DNA from: an uncultured Alistipes sp.
GTDB taxonomy: Bacteria; Bacteroidota; Bacteroidia; Bacteroidales; Rikenellaceae
DNA length: 64,000 nt
Assembly: GCA_900769405.1 (NCBI GenBank)
Contig: CAAGGL010000013.1
Coordinates: 8,431 to 72,430, forward strand
Direction of reading: 5' to 3'
The notes under the pieces are model-generated. The model ran no database searches. It saw only the letters and a program-made list of their open reading frames with translations, and was not told the DNA's origin. A program made the position numbers and the translations under genes. Positions 1 to 8,147 of the stretch are shown here, in pieces. Position 1 is the stretch's first letter. Every line of letters starts with the position of its first letter.

Positions 1-919
1 TGCGTTCGAGCAGGATGATCAACATTGCCGAGATCATATTCATCAGCGCCACCGTGATCATTATCACGATGATTACCAGCGCATTAATATTGTGTGCGCG
101 CAACCAATCGAAGATCGTCGGGAAGCGGCGCTCGATGTCATCAGCCATCAGATTAGCACCCTCGGCAATGCTCACCTCGGCGGCGATACGGTCGATGTCC
201 GTTGCAAATTCCGACAGGCGCGAGAAGTCGCGGCAGTTGATTTCGTATCCCGTAATCTGCTCCTCGCCCCAACCATTAAGTCGCTGTACGTTACGCAGTT
301 CGGTCACCACGAGCATATCGTCCATCTCGCCCATTCCAGTCGAATAGACGCCACACACCTTGAATCGGTCGCGGCGCGCACGGCCGTCCTCCTGCACGAA
401 CAACATCTCGACCTTCGACGCCGTATCCAATCGCAACATCGCCGCCAGCGACTCCGAGATCAGCAGATCCTTATGTCGCTCCTCGCCTCCCACACGCGGC
501 AGCGCGCCACGCACCAGGCTCTTGGTGAAAAAGCGGGTGTCGTAGCCCTCGCCCACGCCTTTGAGCATCACGCCCTGCATCGCCTCCGAGGTGCGGATGA
601 TACCGCCCTTCACGGCGTATTGCGCGATTGACGCGGTCTGCGGATGCGCCTCGACACGCTCCTCGAACATCGGCGAGCGGTCGATCGGCTTGCGTTCGAA
701 CGATGAGTTACCGTCGAGATTAACCACCTGAACGTGAGCACCAAAGCCGATTATCTTCTCGGTGATCTCGCGCTTGAATCCCGTGATCACGGCCAGCGCC
801 ACGATCATCACAGCCACACCGATGGCGACGGTCGCCGTAGCGATACGCACCATCACGTTGCGGCGACCCTCGTCGGGCGACGAGGCGAGGCGGCGTGCTA
901 TGAAAAATTCGAGATTCAA
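1..919 (-). CDS. ABC transporter permease, LolC/LolE (FtsX-like) family, N-terminal part
   Basis: This gene runs off the left edge; only the N-terminal ~306 residues are present. The protein probably belongs to the inner-membrane permease of a lipoprotein-releasing (Lol-type) ABC transporter. It opens with NLEFFIARRLA, typical of this family in Bacteroidota, then a first membrane segment (ATATVAIGVAVMIVALAVI) followed by a long periplasmic MacB-PCD-like domain, and the second membrane segment (NALVIIVIMITVALMNMI) begins just before the window ends. No ATG lies at the natural start, so I chose a TTG at 919 giving MNLEFFIARR. A second in-frame TTG at 940 is possible. The gene is divergent from the dehydrogenase at 986. 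The family call is good; the transported substrate is inferred. Confidence 0.82.
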   Translation of the reverse strand, partial: MNLEFFIARRLASSPDEGRRNVMVRIATATVAIGVAVMIVALAVITGFKREITEKIIGFGAHVQVVNLDGNSSFERKPIDRSPMFEERVEAHPQTASIAQYAVKGGIIRTSEAMQGVMLKGVGEGYDTRFFTKSLVRGALPRVGGEERHKDLLISESLAAMLRLDTASKVEMLFVQEDGRARRDRFKVCGVYSTGMGEMDDMLVVTELRNVQRLNGWGEEQITGYEINCRDFSRLSEFATDIDRIAAEVSIAEGANLMADDIERRFPTIFDWLRAHNINALVIIVIMITVALMNMISAMLIILLER

Positions 920-958
920 AATTTCGGTAATTTTATGCAAAGTAAGACAAAAATTTTA

Positions 959-966
959 TATTTTTG
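959..966 (+). promoter_or_regulatory. -7 promoter element of the short-chain dehydrogenase gene
   Basis: TATTTTTG fits the Bacteroidota -7 consensus TAnnTTTG and lies 20 bp before the ATG at 986, giving a very short leader. No clear -33 TTTG is visible. Confidence 0.45.
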
Positions 967-985
967 TCCAAAAGCTAAGAATTTT

Positions 986-1741
986 ATGACAAAACTTGCA
1001 CTCATCACGGGCGCATCGTCGGGTATCGGCGAGGCTACCGCACGTAAATTGGCCTCGATGGGCTACGACCTGATTCTCACCGCTCGACGCGCCGACCGCC
1101 TCGAACGCCTCGCTGCCGAGCTGCGCACCGCACATAACATCGAGGTGCAAAACCTCATCTTCGACGTACGCGACGAGAGGGCTTGCGAGGAGTATCTGGC
1201 ACAGATTTCGGACGAGCGTCCGATCGACGTGCTGGTCAATAATGCAGGTCTGGCCGCAGGTTTGGAGCATATCGACGCGGGCTCGACCGAGGATTGGAAC
1301 GCGATGATCGACACCAATATCAAGGGTCTGCTCTACGTTACGCGCATCATTTCGCGCCGAATGATCGCTGCCGGTCGCGGCCACATCGTCAATCTCGGCT
1401 CGATCGCGGGCACTCAGCCCTACGAGAACGGTGCGGTCTATTGTGCCTCGAAGCACGCCGTGCACGCCATCTCACAGTCGATGCGTTCGGATCTGGTTAC
1501 GCACGGAATCAAAGTGAGCGAGGTGCGCCCCGGAATGGTCGAAACGGAGTTCTCGGTGGTGCGTTTCCACGGCGATGAGGAGCGCGCGAAGGGCGTCTAT
1601 CGCGGTGTTACCCCGCTGACAGGCAGCGATATAGCCGAGGTGATCGGTTGGATCGTCAGCCAGCCCGCACACGTCAATATCGACGACGTGCTCATCACCC
1701 CGCAGCAGCAGGCAAATGCCTATCTGACCGTGCGCAAATAG
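986..1741 (+). CDS. short-chain dehydrogenase/reductase (YdfG-like)
   Basis: A 251-residue classical SDR with a Rossmann fold, expected to be a cytosolic NAD(P)H-dependent oxidoreductase. Visible motifs are the cofactor glycine motif TGASSGIGEA near residue 8, NNAG near residue 88, the catalytic Ser in NLGSIAG and the YCASK motif with catalytic Tyr and Lys. It resembles the YdfG/3-hydroxy acid dehydrogenase subgroup that reduces small hydroxy acids such as serine derivatives, but the substrate is not fixed by sequence alone. A longer reading frame upstream to 734 runs over the divergent permease gene and was rejected; the ATG at 986 begins MTKLALITG, the normal N-terminus of the family. Confidence 0.93.
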   Translation: MTKLALITGASSGIGEATARKLASMGYDLILTARRADRLERLAAELRTAHNIEVQNLIFDVRDERACEEYLAQISDERPIDVLVNNAGLAAGLEHIDAGSTEDWNAMIDTNIKGLLYVTRIISRRMIAAGRGHIVNLGSIAGTQPYENGAVYCASKHAVHAISQSMRSDLVTHGIKVSEVRPGMVETEFSVVRFHGDEERAKGVYRGVTPLTGSDIAEVIGWIVSQPAHVNIDDVLITPQQQANAYLTVRK

Positions 1742-1795
1742 CGCGTGCGGTTGGTCAAAAGGTCGAATCGCGCAATAAATTTCAATACGAATCGT

Positions 1796-1803
1796 TACAT
1801 TTG
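1796..1803 (+). promoter_or_regulatory. -7 promoter element of the zinc peptidase gene
   Basis: TACATTTG matches TAnnTTTG and lies about 35 bp before the ATG at 1838; it likely drives 1838-3176 as a two-gene unit. Confidence 0.55.
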
Positions 1804-1837
1804 CAACGATTTTAGAACCTAAAAAACGTAGAAAATT

Positions 1838-2530
1838 ATGCCCGTAGCAGGAATTAATATCGAATGGTTGCTGATCATCGTGATCGGCATTGTGGGAATG
1901 TTGGTGCAGTGGCGCTTACAGTCGGTCTTCACGAAATATTCGCAGGTGCGCACCTCAAACGGAATGACCGGTCGCGACGTGGCCGAGAAGATGTTGCGCG
2001 ACAACGGTATCTATGACGTGCGCGTGACCTCGACCCCGGGTCATCTGACCGACCACTACAACCCCGCCGACAAGACCGTAAACCTCAGCGAATCAGTCTA
2101 TAACAGCCCCTCGATCGCTGCGGCGGCCGTTGCGGCACACGAGTGCGGCCACGCCGTACAACACGCGCGCGGTTATGTCTGGGTCGAGATGCGTACCCGA
2201 CTCGTGCCGCTGATCTCGATCACCTCGCGCTTCTCGACGTGGGTGATTATCCTCGGTATGCTCACGATCAACACCTTCCCCGCGCTGTTTTGGGTTGGTA
2301 TCCTGATGATTGCAGCCTCGGCGCTCTTCTCGATCATCACCCTGCCTGTCGAGTATAACGCCTCGTCGCGCGCGCTCGATTGGTTGCGTTCGACACGCAC
2401 ACTCGACCCCTCGCAGATGGAGGGCGCAGCAATCTCGTTGCGCTGGGCGGCTCGCACCTATCTGGTTGCGGCGCTGAGTGCTATCGCGACACTGCTCTAC
2501 TACCTCGGTTTCGCTCGCAACCGCGACTAA
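1838..2530 (+). CDS. membrane zinc metallopeptidase (YugP-like, Zn_peptidase_2)
   Basis: A 230-residue membrane protein of the YugP/Zn_peptidase_2 family. An N-terminal membrane helix (WLLIIVIGIVGMLVQW) is followed by a cytosol-facing region containing AHECGHAVQH, the HExxH-type zinc motif with the glutamate base, then two or three further membrane segments (ISTRF..VIILGMLTI; ALFWVGILMIAASALF; a C-terminal helix ending LLYYLGF). The characteristic N-terminal GMTGRDVAEKML stretch of the family is present. Its natural substrate is unknown; a role in membrane protein quality control is a family-level guess. The PAP2 gene follows 10 bp downstream and is probably co-transcribed. Confidence 0.9.
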   Translation: MPVAGINIEWLLIIVIGIVGMLVQWRLQSVFTKYSQVRTSNGMTGRDVAEKMLRDNGIYDVRVTSTPGHLTDHYNPADKTVNLSESVYNSPSIAAAAVAAHECGHAVQHARGYVWVEMRTRLVPLISITSRFSTWVIILGMLTINTFPALFWVGILMIAASALFSIITLPVEYNASSRALDWLRSTRTLDPSQMEGAAISLRWAARTYLVAALSAIATLLYYLGFARNRD

Positions 2531-2540
2531 CCTTACAACT

Positions 2541-3176
2541 ATGGAACGACTCGACGAGGCGATATTCTTGGCACTCAATTTCGACGGCGGCTCGGCCATC
2601 GACCACGCGATGTTCATCGTGTCGGGCAAGCTGACGTGGCTGCCGCTGTATCTGCTGATCATCTTCCTGATTTGGCGCCGATATGGCTGGCGCACAACGC
2701 TTTTCGCCGTTCTGCTGATTGCGGCGGCGGTGGGTGTGGCCGACCAGATCTGCAACCTCTTCAAGAACGGTTTACAGATGTTGCGCCCCAATCACGACCT
2801 CGACGTGACGCCCTATATGCACTTCCCGCTTCGCAATGGCGAACCCTACATCAATAAGGGGCTCTATGGCACCGTTTCGGCGCACGCCTCGACCACGACG
2901 GCAGTGGCCTATCTTGCCCATTCGTTCATTCACGACCGTTTGTGGCGAGTGGCAGGTGCTACGGCAGCCGCAACCATAGTCTCGTCGTTCATCAAGCGTC
3001 GCTGGTTTACCATAGTGGCCGTTGTGTGGGTACTATCAATCTGCTACTCACGCATTTATCTCGGCGCACACTACCCCTCGCAGGTCATTGCGGGCATCAT
3101 TCTCGGTGTGCTGATCGGAGCCGCAGGCGTCTGGATCGCCCGCCGCACGGGACTCTACAAGGTGCCGCAAGCGTAA
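2541..3176 (+). CDS. PAP2-family membrane phosphatase
   Basis: A 211-residue, roughly six-helix membrane protein of the PAP2 acid phosphatase superfamily, which dephosphorylates lipid phosphates such as undecaprenyl pyrophosphate or phosphatidic/phosphatidylglycerol phosphates. Motif C1 is KNGLQMLRP (Lys75, Arg82), C2 is SAHAS (Ser113, His115) where PSGH is usual, and C3 is SRIYLGAHYPSQ (Arg171, His177). The last acidic residue of C3 (SRx5Hx3D) is Gln181 here, so the charge relay to the nucleophilic histidine is altered while the nucleophile remains. The start at 2541 (MERLDEAIF) was preferred over an upstream frame that overlaps the peptidase gene. Confidence 0.9.
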   Translation: MERLDEAIFLALNFDGGSAIDHAMFIVSGKLTWLPLYLLIIFLIWRRYGWRTTLFAVLLIAAAVGVADQICNLFKNGLQMLRPNHDLDVTPYMHFPLRNGEPYINKGLYGTVSAHASTTTAVAYLAHSFIHDRLWRVAGATAAATIVSSFIKRRWFTIVAVVWVLSICYSRIYLGAHYPSQVIAGIILGVLIGAAGVWIARRTGLYKVPQA

Positions 3177-3237
3177 AAACTATACCTATATTTATATAAA
3201 TGGGGCCCGAAGTGTTCATATTTCGGAGTATTGTTCG

Positions 3238-3245
3238 TATCTTTG
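3238..3245 (+). promoter_or_regulatory. -7 promoter element of lysS
   Basis: TATCTTTG matches TAnnTTTG, 33 bp before the lysS ATG at 3279. Confidence 0.55.
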
Positions 3246-3278
3246 TAGCTTAGAAATAACTATAAAACAAAATATACT

Positions 3279-5006
3279 ATGGCATTTGAACTTAGCGAAC
3301 AGGAACAGTTGCGACGTAACTCGCTCGCACAACTGCGTGCATTGGGCATCGATCCCTACCCCGCAGAGATGTTCGATGTAACGGCAACAGCCGCTGAAAT
3401 TCAGCAGAATTTCGACCCCGAAAAGAATAACTATCAGGACGTTCGCGTTGCAGGCCGTATTATGAGCCGCCGTATTATGGGTAGCGCATCGTTCTTCGAG
3501 ATTCAGGACCACACGGGCCGTATCCAGATCTATATCCGCCGCGACGACGTGTGCGAGGGCGAAGATACGACGCTCTACAACACCGTATTCAAGAAGTTGC
3601 TCGACATCGGCGATTTCATTGGTATCGAGGGCTTTGCGTTCATCACCAAGACCGGCGAGCTGTCGGTTCACTGCCGCTCGTTCAAGGTGCTGAGCAAGTC
3701 GATCCGCCCGCTGCCTATCGTTAAGGAGAAGGACGGTCAGGTCTATGACGCACTGACCGACCCCGAGGTGCGCTATCGTCAGCGCTATCTCGACCTGGCG
3801 GTGAATCCCCACGTGCGCGAGGTATTCGTTAAACGCGCCAAGATTATGCAGACAATGCGCGAGTTCTTCAACGAGCACGGCTGCTTGGAGGTTGAGACCC
3901 CGATCCTGCAACCCATTCCCGGTGGTGCTGCGGCGCGTCCGTTCATCACTCACCACAATGCGCTCGATACCGATTTCTATATGCGAATCGCAACGGAGCT
4001 CTACTTGAAGCGACTGATCGTCGGTGGTTTCGCGGGCGTTTATGAGTTCGGTAAGAACTTCCGTAACGAGGGTATGGACCGCACGCACAACCCCGAGTTC
4101 ACCTGTATGGAGATCTACGTGGCTTACAAGGACTACAAGTGGATGATGGAGTTCACCGAGCAGATGTTGGAGCGCGTGGCAATGGCTACTAACGGCACCA
4201 CCGAACTGACGATCGGCGACAAGCAGATCTCGTTCAAGGCTCCCTTCCGCCGCCTGACGATGACCGACGCTATCAAGGAGAAGACCGGTTACGACATCAC
4301 GGGTCAGTCGGAGGAGCAGCTGCGCGAGGCTTGCAAGCGTCTGAACGTCGAGGTTGACGACACGATGGGTAAGGGTAAGCTGATCGACGCTATCTTCGGT
4401 CAGTATTGCGAGGAAGATCTGATCCAGCCCACCTTCATCTGCGACTACCCCATCGAGATGTCGCCTCTGTGCAAGCGCCACCGCGAGAATTCGGACCTCA
4501 CCGAGCGTTTCGAGCTCTTCGTGAACGGCAAGGAGTTGTGTAACGCATACTCGGAGCTGAACGACCCGATCGATCAGTACGAGCGTTTCCAGGAGCAGAT
4601 GCAGCTTAGCGAGCGCGGCGACGACGAGGCGATGTTCATCGATATGGACTTCGTTCGCGCGTTGGAGTATGGTATGCCCTCGTGCTCGGGTATGGGTATC
4701 GGCATCGACCGTCTGACGATGTTTATGACCAACCAGCCCTCGATTCAGGACGTACTGTTCTTCCCGACAATGCGCCCCGAGAAGAAGGTGCAGCACGACG
4801 ACGAGGCTAAGTATGTCGAGGCAGGTATCCCCGCCGAGTGGGTTGCGGTTGTGCAGAAGATGGGTTACATCACCGTTGATGCACTGCGCGGCACGGCTCA
4901 GTCGGGCGGTATGAAGCTCTTCAACGACCTCTGCGGCTTCAACAAGAAGAATAAACTGGGTCTTTCGACCGCCGAGATGAAGGCGTGGATCGAGGCTCAG
5001 GCGTAA
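3279..5006 (+). CDS. lysS: lysine--tRNA ligase, class II
   Basis: Charges tRNA-Lys with lysine in the cytosol. The 575-residue protein has the N-terminal anticodon-binding OB fold (about residues 55-170, with GRIMSRRIMGSASFFEIQD), then the class II catalytic core with motif 1 (..REFFNEHGCLEVETPILQPIPGGAAARPF), motif 2 (NFRNEGMDRTHNPEFT) and motif 3 (GMGIGIDRLTM near residues 473-483). A C-terminal ~75-residue extension after the catalytic core ends FNKKNKLGLSTAEMKAWIEAQA; such tails are common in Bacteroidota LysRS. Codon use is strongly biased, as expected for a highly expressed gene. Confidence 0.98.
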   Translation: MAFELSEQEQLRRNSLAQLRALGIDPYPAEMFDVTATAAEIQQNFDPEKNNYQDVRVAGRIMSRRIMGSASFFEIQDHTGRIQIYIRRDDVCEGEDTTLYNTVFKKLLDIGDFIGIEGFAFITKTGELSVHCRSFKVLSKSIRPLPIVKEKDGQVYDALTDPEVRYRQRYLDLAVNPHVREVFVKRAKIMQTMREFFNEHGCLEVETPILQPIPGGAAARPFITHHNALDTDFYMRIATELYLKRLIVGGFAGVYEFGKNFRNEGMDRTHNPEFTCMEIYVAYKDYKWMMEFTEQMLERVAMATNGTTELTIGDKQISFKAPFRRLTMTDAIKEKTGYDITGQSEEQLREACKRLNVEVDDTMGKGKLIDAIFGQYCEEDLIQPTFICDYPIEMSPLCKRHRENSDLTERFELFVNGKELCNAYSELNDPIDQYERFQEQMQLSERGDDEAMFIDMDFVRALEYGMPSCSGMGIGIDRLTMFMTNQPSIQDVLFFPTMRPEKKVQHDDEAKYVEAGIPAEWVAVVQKMGYITVDALRGTAQSGGMKLFNDLCGFNKKNKLGLSTAEMKAWIEAQA

Positions 5007-5089
5007 GAATTCAATTCACAATTAAGAATTGGGGATTGGCAAAAGAGTGTAACTACTTAAATATTAACTAATAAACACACATTATCGTT

Positions 5090-5842
5090 ATGAGAAAGAA
5101 GATTGTAGCCGGTAACTGGAAGATGAATACCACTCCCGTTGAAGGCGTTGAGCTGGCAAAGAACGTTGTTGCCGGCAAGGGCGAGGTTTGCGACTGCGTG
5201 AACTTCATCGTATGCCCCCCGTTCACTCACCTGAGCGAGGTTTTGAAGGTTGTACGTGGCACGGGTATCGCTGTTGGTGCTCAGGACTGCGCAACTGAGG
5301 CTAAGGGTGCTTACACCGGTGAGGTTTCGGCCGCAATGATCGCATCGCTGGGTTGCGAGTACGTGATCCTCGGCCACTCGGAGCGTCGCCAGTACTACGG
5401 TGAGACTTCGGAGACCCTGAACAAGAAGATGGCTCAGGCTTACGCTAACGGTTTGACCCCGATCTACTGCGTTGGTGAGAACCTCGACGAGCGCGAGGCT
5501 GGCAACCACTTCGCAGTTTGCAAGGCTCAGATCGAGGAGGTTGTTTTCAACCTGACCGAGGAGCAGTTCGCTAAGTTGGTTATCGCATACGAGCCCGTTT
5601 GGGCAATCGGTACCGGCAAGACCGCAACCGCAGAGCAGGCACAGGAGATCCACGCATATATCCGCCAGGTTCTGGCTGAGAAGTTCGGTGAGGCTGCTGC
5701 TAACACTCCGATCCTCTATGGTGGTTCGTGCAAGCCTTCGAACGCTGCCGAGATCTTCGCTAAGGAGGATGTTGACGGTGGTCTGATCGGTGGTGCTGCA
5801 CTGAAAGCTGAGGACTTCCTCGCTATCGGTAAGGGTTTCTAA
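5090..5842 (+). CDS. tpiA: triosephosphate isomerase
   Basis: Interconverts dihydroxyacetone phosphate and glyceraldehyde 3-phosphate in glycolysis. At 250 residues it has the usual TIM-barrel length. It starts RKKIVAGNWKMN (substrate-binding Asn and Lys), has the catalytic His in ILGHSERR, the catalytic Glu in VIAYEPVWAIGTGKTA with the flexible loop directly after, and the phosphate-binding YGGSCKP and GGLIGGAALK near the end. Codon use is very biased to GCT/GTT/AAG, consistent with strong expression. A strong intrinsic terminator follows at once, so it is probably a single-gene unit. Confidence 0.98.
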   Translation: MRKKIVAGNWKMNTTPVEGVELAKNVVAGKGEVCDCVNFIVCPPFTHLSEVLKVVRGTGIAVGAQDCATEAKGAYTGEVSAAMIASLGCEYVILGHSERRQYYGETSETLNKKMAQAYANGLTPIYCVGENLDEREAGNHFAVCKAQIEEVVFNLTEEQFAKLVIAYEPVWAIGTGKTATAEQAQEIHAYIRQVLAEKFGEAAANTPILYGGSCKPSNAAEIFAKEDVDGGLIGGAALKAEDFLAIGKGF

Positions 5843-5864
5843 TCCACACGCCGCGTTAAGCAAA

Positions 5865-5896
5865 AAGGTGTTCCTTTCGGGGAACACCTTTTTTTT
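5865..5896 (+). terminator. intrinsic terminator of tpiA
   Basis: A 10-bp perfect stem (AAGGTGTTCC with GGAACACCTT), 6-nt loop, followed by a T-run. Confidence 0.9.
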
Positions 5897-5902
5897 GATT
5901 CA

Positions 5903-5950
5903 TAATTCAAGATTCAAAATTCACAATTAATCTGCCTACGGCAGGCAAAC
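5903..5950. repeat. short intergenic repeat modules (AATTCACAATT and CTGCC-GGCAG)
   Basis: This stretch is built from the modules TTCAA/TTCACAATT and a CTGCCTACGGCAG mini-palindrome. The same modules recur at 35.94, 38.5, 47.5 and 63.55 kb (see findings). Confidence 0.6.
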
Positions 5951-5983
5951 AAAAAACCCGAACCGTAATGGTTCGGGCTTTTT
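5951..5983 (-). terminator. intrinsic terminator of the susCD-lipoprotein operon
   Basis: Stem CCCGAACC/GGTTCGGG with A/T runs on both sides, so it can act in both directions; it sits just after the stop of the leftward gene at 6005. Confidence 0.8.
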
Positions 5984-6004
5984 GATTATAGAGTGGAGAT
6001 TCGC

Positions 6005-8119
6005 TTAGCGAGCCTCTACCAAGTTACCGCTGGGGCGGAAGGTAGGAGTTACCTTACCGGTGCTCTTCTTCTGAGCCTTCTGGCCATTGATAACGTACTC
6101 ACGCTCAGCCTGCTTGCGTACCAACTCGGTGACGATAGCACCTGCGGGAACCATCTTAGCCTTAGTTACGTACTCAGCGCGTGCGCCCTCCGAAGCGGGA
6201 GTCATCGAAGGAGCGAAGAACGGATCAATCAGGAAGTAAGGCGAACCATTAAGCAGACCAAAGATACCGAAACCGTCAGCCTCAATGTCGTACTGAGCAT
6301 TTACGGGATCGTTAAAGAACTTAATGTTGCCGGCGCTCGAAATACCTGCGTCAAAGAAGATCAAACCAGCTGCGCCAGTCGACCACAAGCTACCATCAGC
6401 GGTGCAAAGAGTAGCGAATACGTCAAATACGTCGCCGCTTGTCGACTCAACGTCCTCCATATCCTGAGGAGTGAACTGCAAGTAACCACCATTGTAGTTC
6501 CATACAACTACGTCCTCATAGTCAGGACCGAATGCACCTCCGATCAGACCTACCATATTGATAGTCTCCTCGTCAACCTTAACCATCGAAACGGGCAACT
6601 CAAACGCAGTCAGGTTACCAGTCGGCTGATAGTTGCTATCATACTCGAAGGTCTGACCAGCCATTACCCACTCACCTACAAACTCGTCGATCGACGAAGC
6701 AGCGCCGATAACCTCAGCGTTGATCTCCTCGGTGTACTCACCGTAGGTTACATCAGCCTTAACGCCTGCGGGGTCAACACCAACCATCTCGCAAAGCAAC
6801 GAGTAGCAGTTGTCAGCGTACTGACCCTTCTTAACGTTCAGGTAGAGGTCGAAACCAGCAACCGAGATACCCATCTCCTGCGATGCGTAATCCTCGGGAA
6901 CGCTGATCTTACCCTCCTCATTTACACAGAAGTAGATGGGGAAGTCCTCAACGTAAGCGTTCTCAACCTTGATAACCTGACCGAACTTCTCAGCGTACTC
7001 AGCAGCCTTCTCCTCGTCAGCGGGAGTACCCTCGTAGAGAGCTACGGTCCACTTGTCGTCCAAAATCTCCGACTCGTAGGTAGCGTCGAGCAACTTCGAG
7101 AATGCGCAGTCGCGCTCGAAATCGGTACCTGCCAAGTTCTGATCCAAGAACAGAACGAAGTTAGCATCGCTAGTATAGTAATCGCCACCATTATAGAGGG
7201 TCATACTACGGAGAATCGAGCCCGAAGGCATAGTAATAGACTTATTAGCAGGATTATACGAACCAACATTCGTACCAGCAGGATAAGCATAATTGAATGC
7301 GTAAGTGCCCCAATATACATATCCATATGCAGAAGGATTAAGCGACATATTAGTCGACTGCAAAGGCATCCACGCCATACCATCCTCCCAATAGCTCTTC
7401 AACGACTCGCTCAGATAATAACCCTCGCAGTCGATAATGGTGTAGCAAAGCTCATCAGGGTTTTCAAGCATCGACTCATCGTAGTAGTAGTACCAATAGG
7501 GATGCTCATAGGTTACGCCAGCCTCGCTGGTGTAGGTGGTGTAAAGGTTTACAATACGATAAACCTCAGCTCCATCCAACTTCTCAACATATACGGGGAA
7601 CGAACCACCCGAACCAATACCAAACCACGACGCAACAACACTCGAATTCTCAACGAACAATGCCTGAGTCTCGATAGGTCTCCACGATGCGGGAGGTACG
7701 GGCGACCAAGTGGTCAAGGTTACGGTGCAGCGCTGGTTTGCGTAGGGCGAGTTCGACTCGCTATCTACTTTCAGCACGATCTTCATAGTCTTACCCTCAC
7801 CGATAGCAGCCTGATCAACCGATACGGTGAACTTTGTCTTCTCCTGACCAGCGTTGAACGATACCGACGAAGGTACATTTACGCCCTCAGGACGCTCGCA
7901 TACCAAAGTTGCGGTTGCAGCCTCGTCATAGTTAACGCGTGCAATCTCAACCTCGAAACCGGTCTGTACCTCCTCCATCGATACGGTCATCGTAGTCGCG
8001 GGGAAGTAGGCCTCCTGAGTATCGGGAAGCTCTGCCGGCACGTAGCTATTAGGCTCCTCGCACGCAGTGAACAGCGCAACCAGAGCAAGTGCCGATGCAA
8101 AATATTTTAATGCTTTCAT
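6005..8119 (-). CDS. surface lipoprotein of the susCD operon (SusE/F position)
   Basis: A 704-residue secreted lipoprotein, third gene of a leftward operon behind susC and susD, with a 28-bp gap to susD. The signal peptide ends in the lipobox LFTACEE (Cys20), and acidic residues after the Cys fit surface export in Bacteroidota. Residues ~40-135 look like a beta-sandwich (Calx-beta/BACON-like: TGFEVEIARVNYDEAATATL, NAGQEKTKFTVSV). The remainder is rich in Trp, Tyr and Gly and probably forms more beta domains, but I recognise no catalytic motif. The position suggests a ligand-binding partner of the SusCD transporter. The ligand is unknown: no glycoside hydrolase or protease adjoins the operon. 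The C-terminus is a basic tail (KAQKKSTGKVTPTFRPSG). Confidence 0.85.
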   Translation of the reverse strand: MKALKYFASALALVALFTACEEPNSYVPAELPDTQEAYFPATTMTVSMEEVQTGFEVEIARVNYDEAATATLVCERPEGVNVPSSVSFNAGQEKTKFTVSVDQAAIGEGKTMKIVLKVDSESNSPYANQRCTVTLTTWSPVPPASWRPIETQALFVENSSVVASWFGIGSGGSFPVYVEKLDGAEVYRIVNLYTTYTSEAGVTYEHPYWYYYYDESMLENPDELCYTIIDCEGYYLSESLKSYWEDGMAWMPLQSTNMSLNPSAYGYVYWGTYAFNYAYPAGTNVGSYNPANKSITMPSGSILRSMTLYNGGDYYTSDANFVLFLDQNLAGTDFERDCAFSKLLDATYESEILDDKWTVALYEGTPADEEKAAEYAEKFGQVIKVENAYVEDFPIYFCVNEEGKISVPEDYASQEMGISVAGFDLYLNVKKGQYADNCYSLLCEMVGVDPAGVKADVTYGEYTEEINAEVIGAASSIDEFVGEWVMAGQTFEYDSNYQPTGNLTAFELPVSMVKVDEETINMVGLIGGAFGPDYEDVVVWNYNGGYLQFTPQDMEDVESTSGDVFDVFATLCTADGSLWSTGAAGLIFFDAGISSAGNIKFFNDPVNAQYDIEADGFGIFGLLNGSPYFLIDPFFAPSMTPASEGARAEYVTKAKMVPAGAIVTELVRKQAEREYVINGQKAQKKSTGKVTPTFRPSGNLVEAR

Positions 8120-8147
8120 ATTTGTTATCTGTTTTACTCGTTAATAA

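Noticed and set aside
5993..8110. Plus-strand frame of 705 codons opposite the SusE/F-position lipoprotein
   Set aside because: The minus frame has a signal peptide with lipobox and correct operon spacing.
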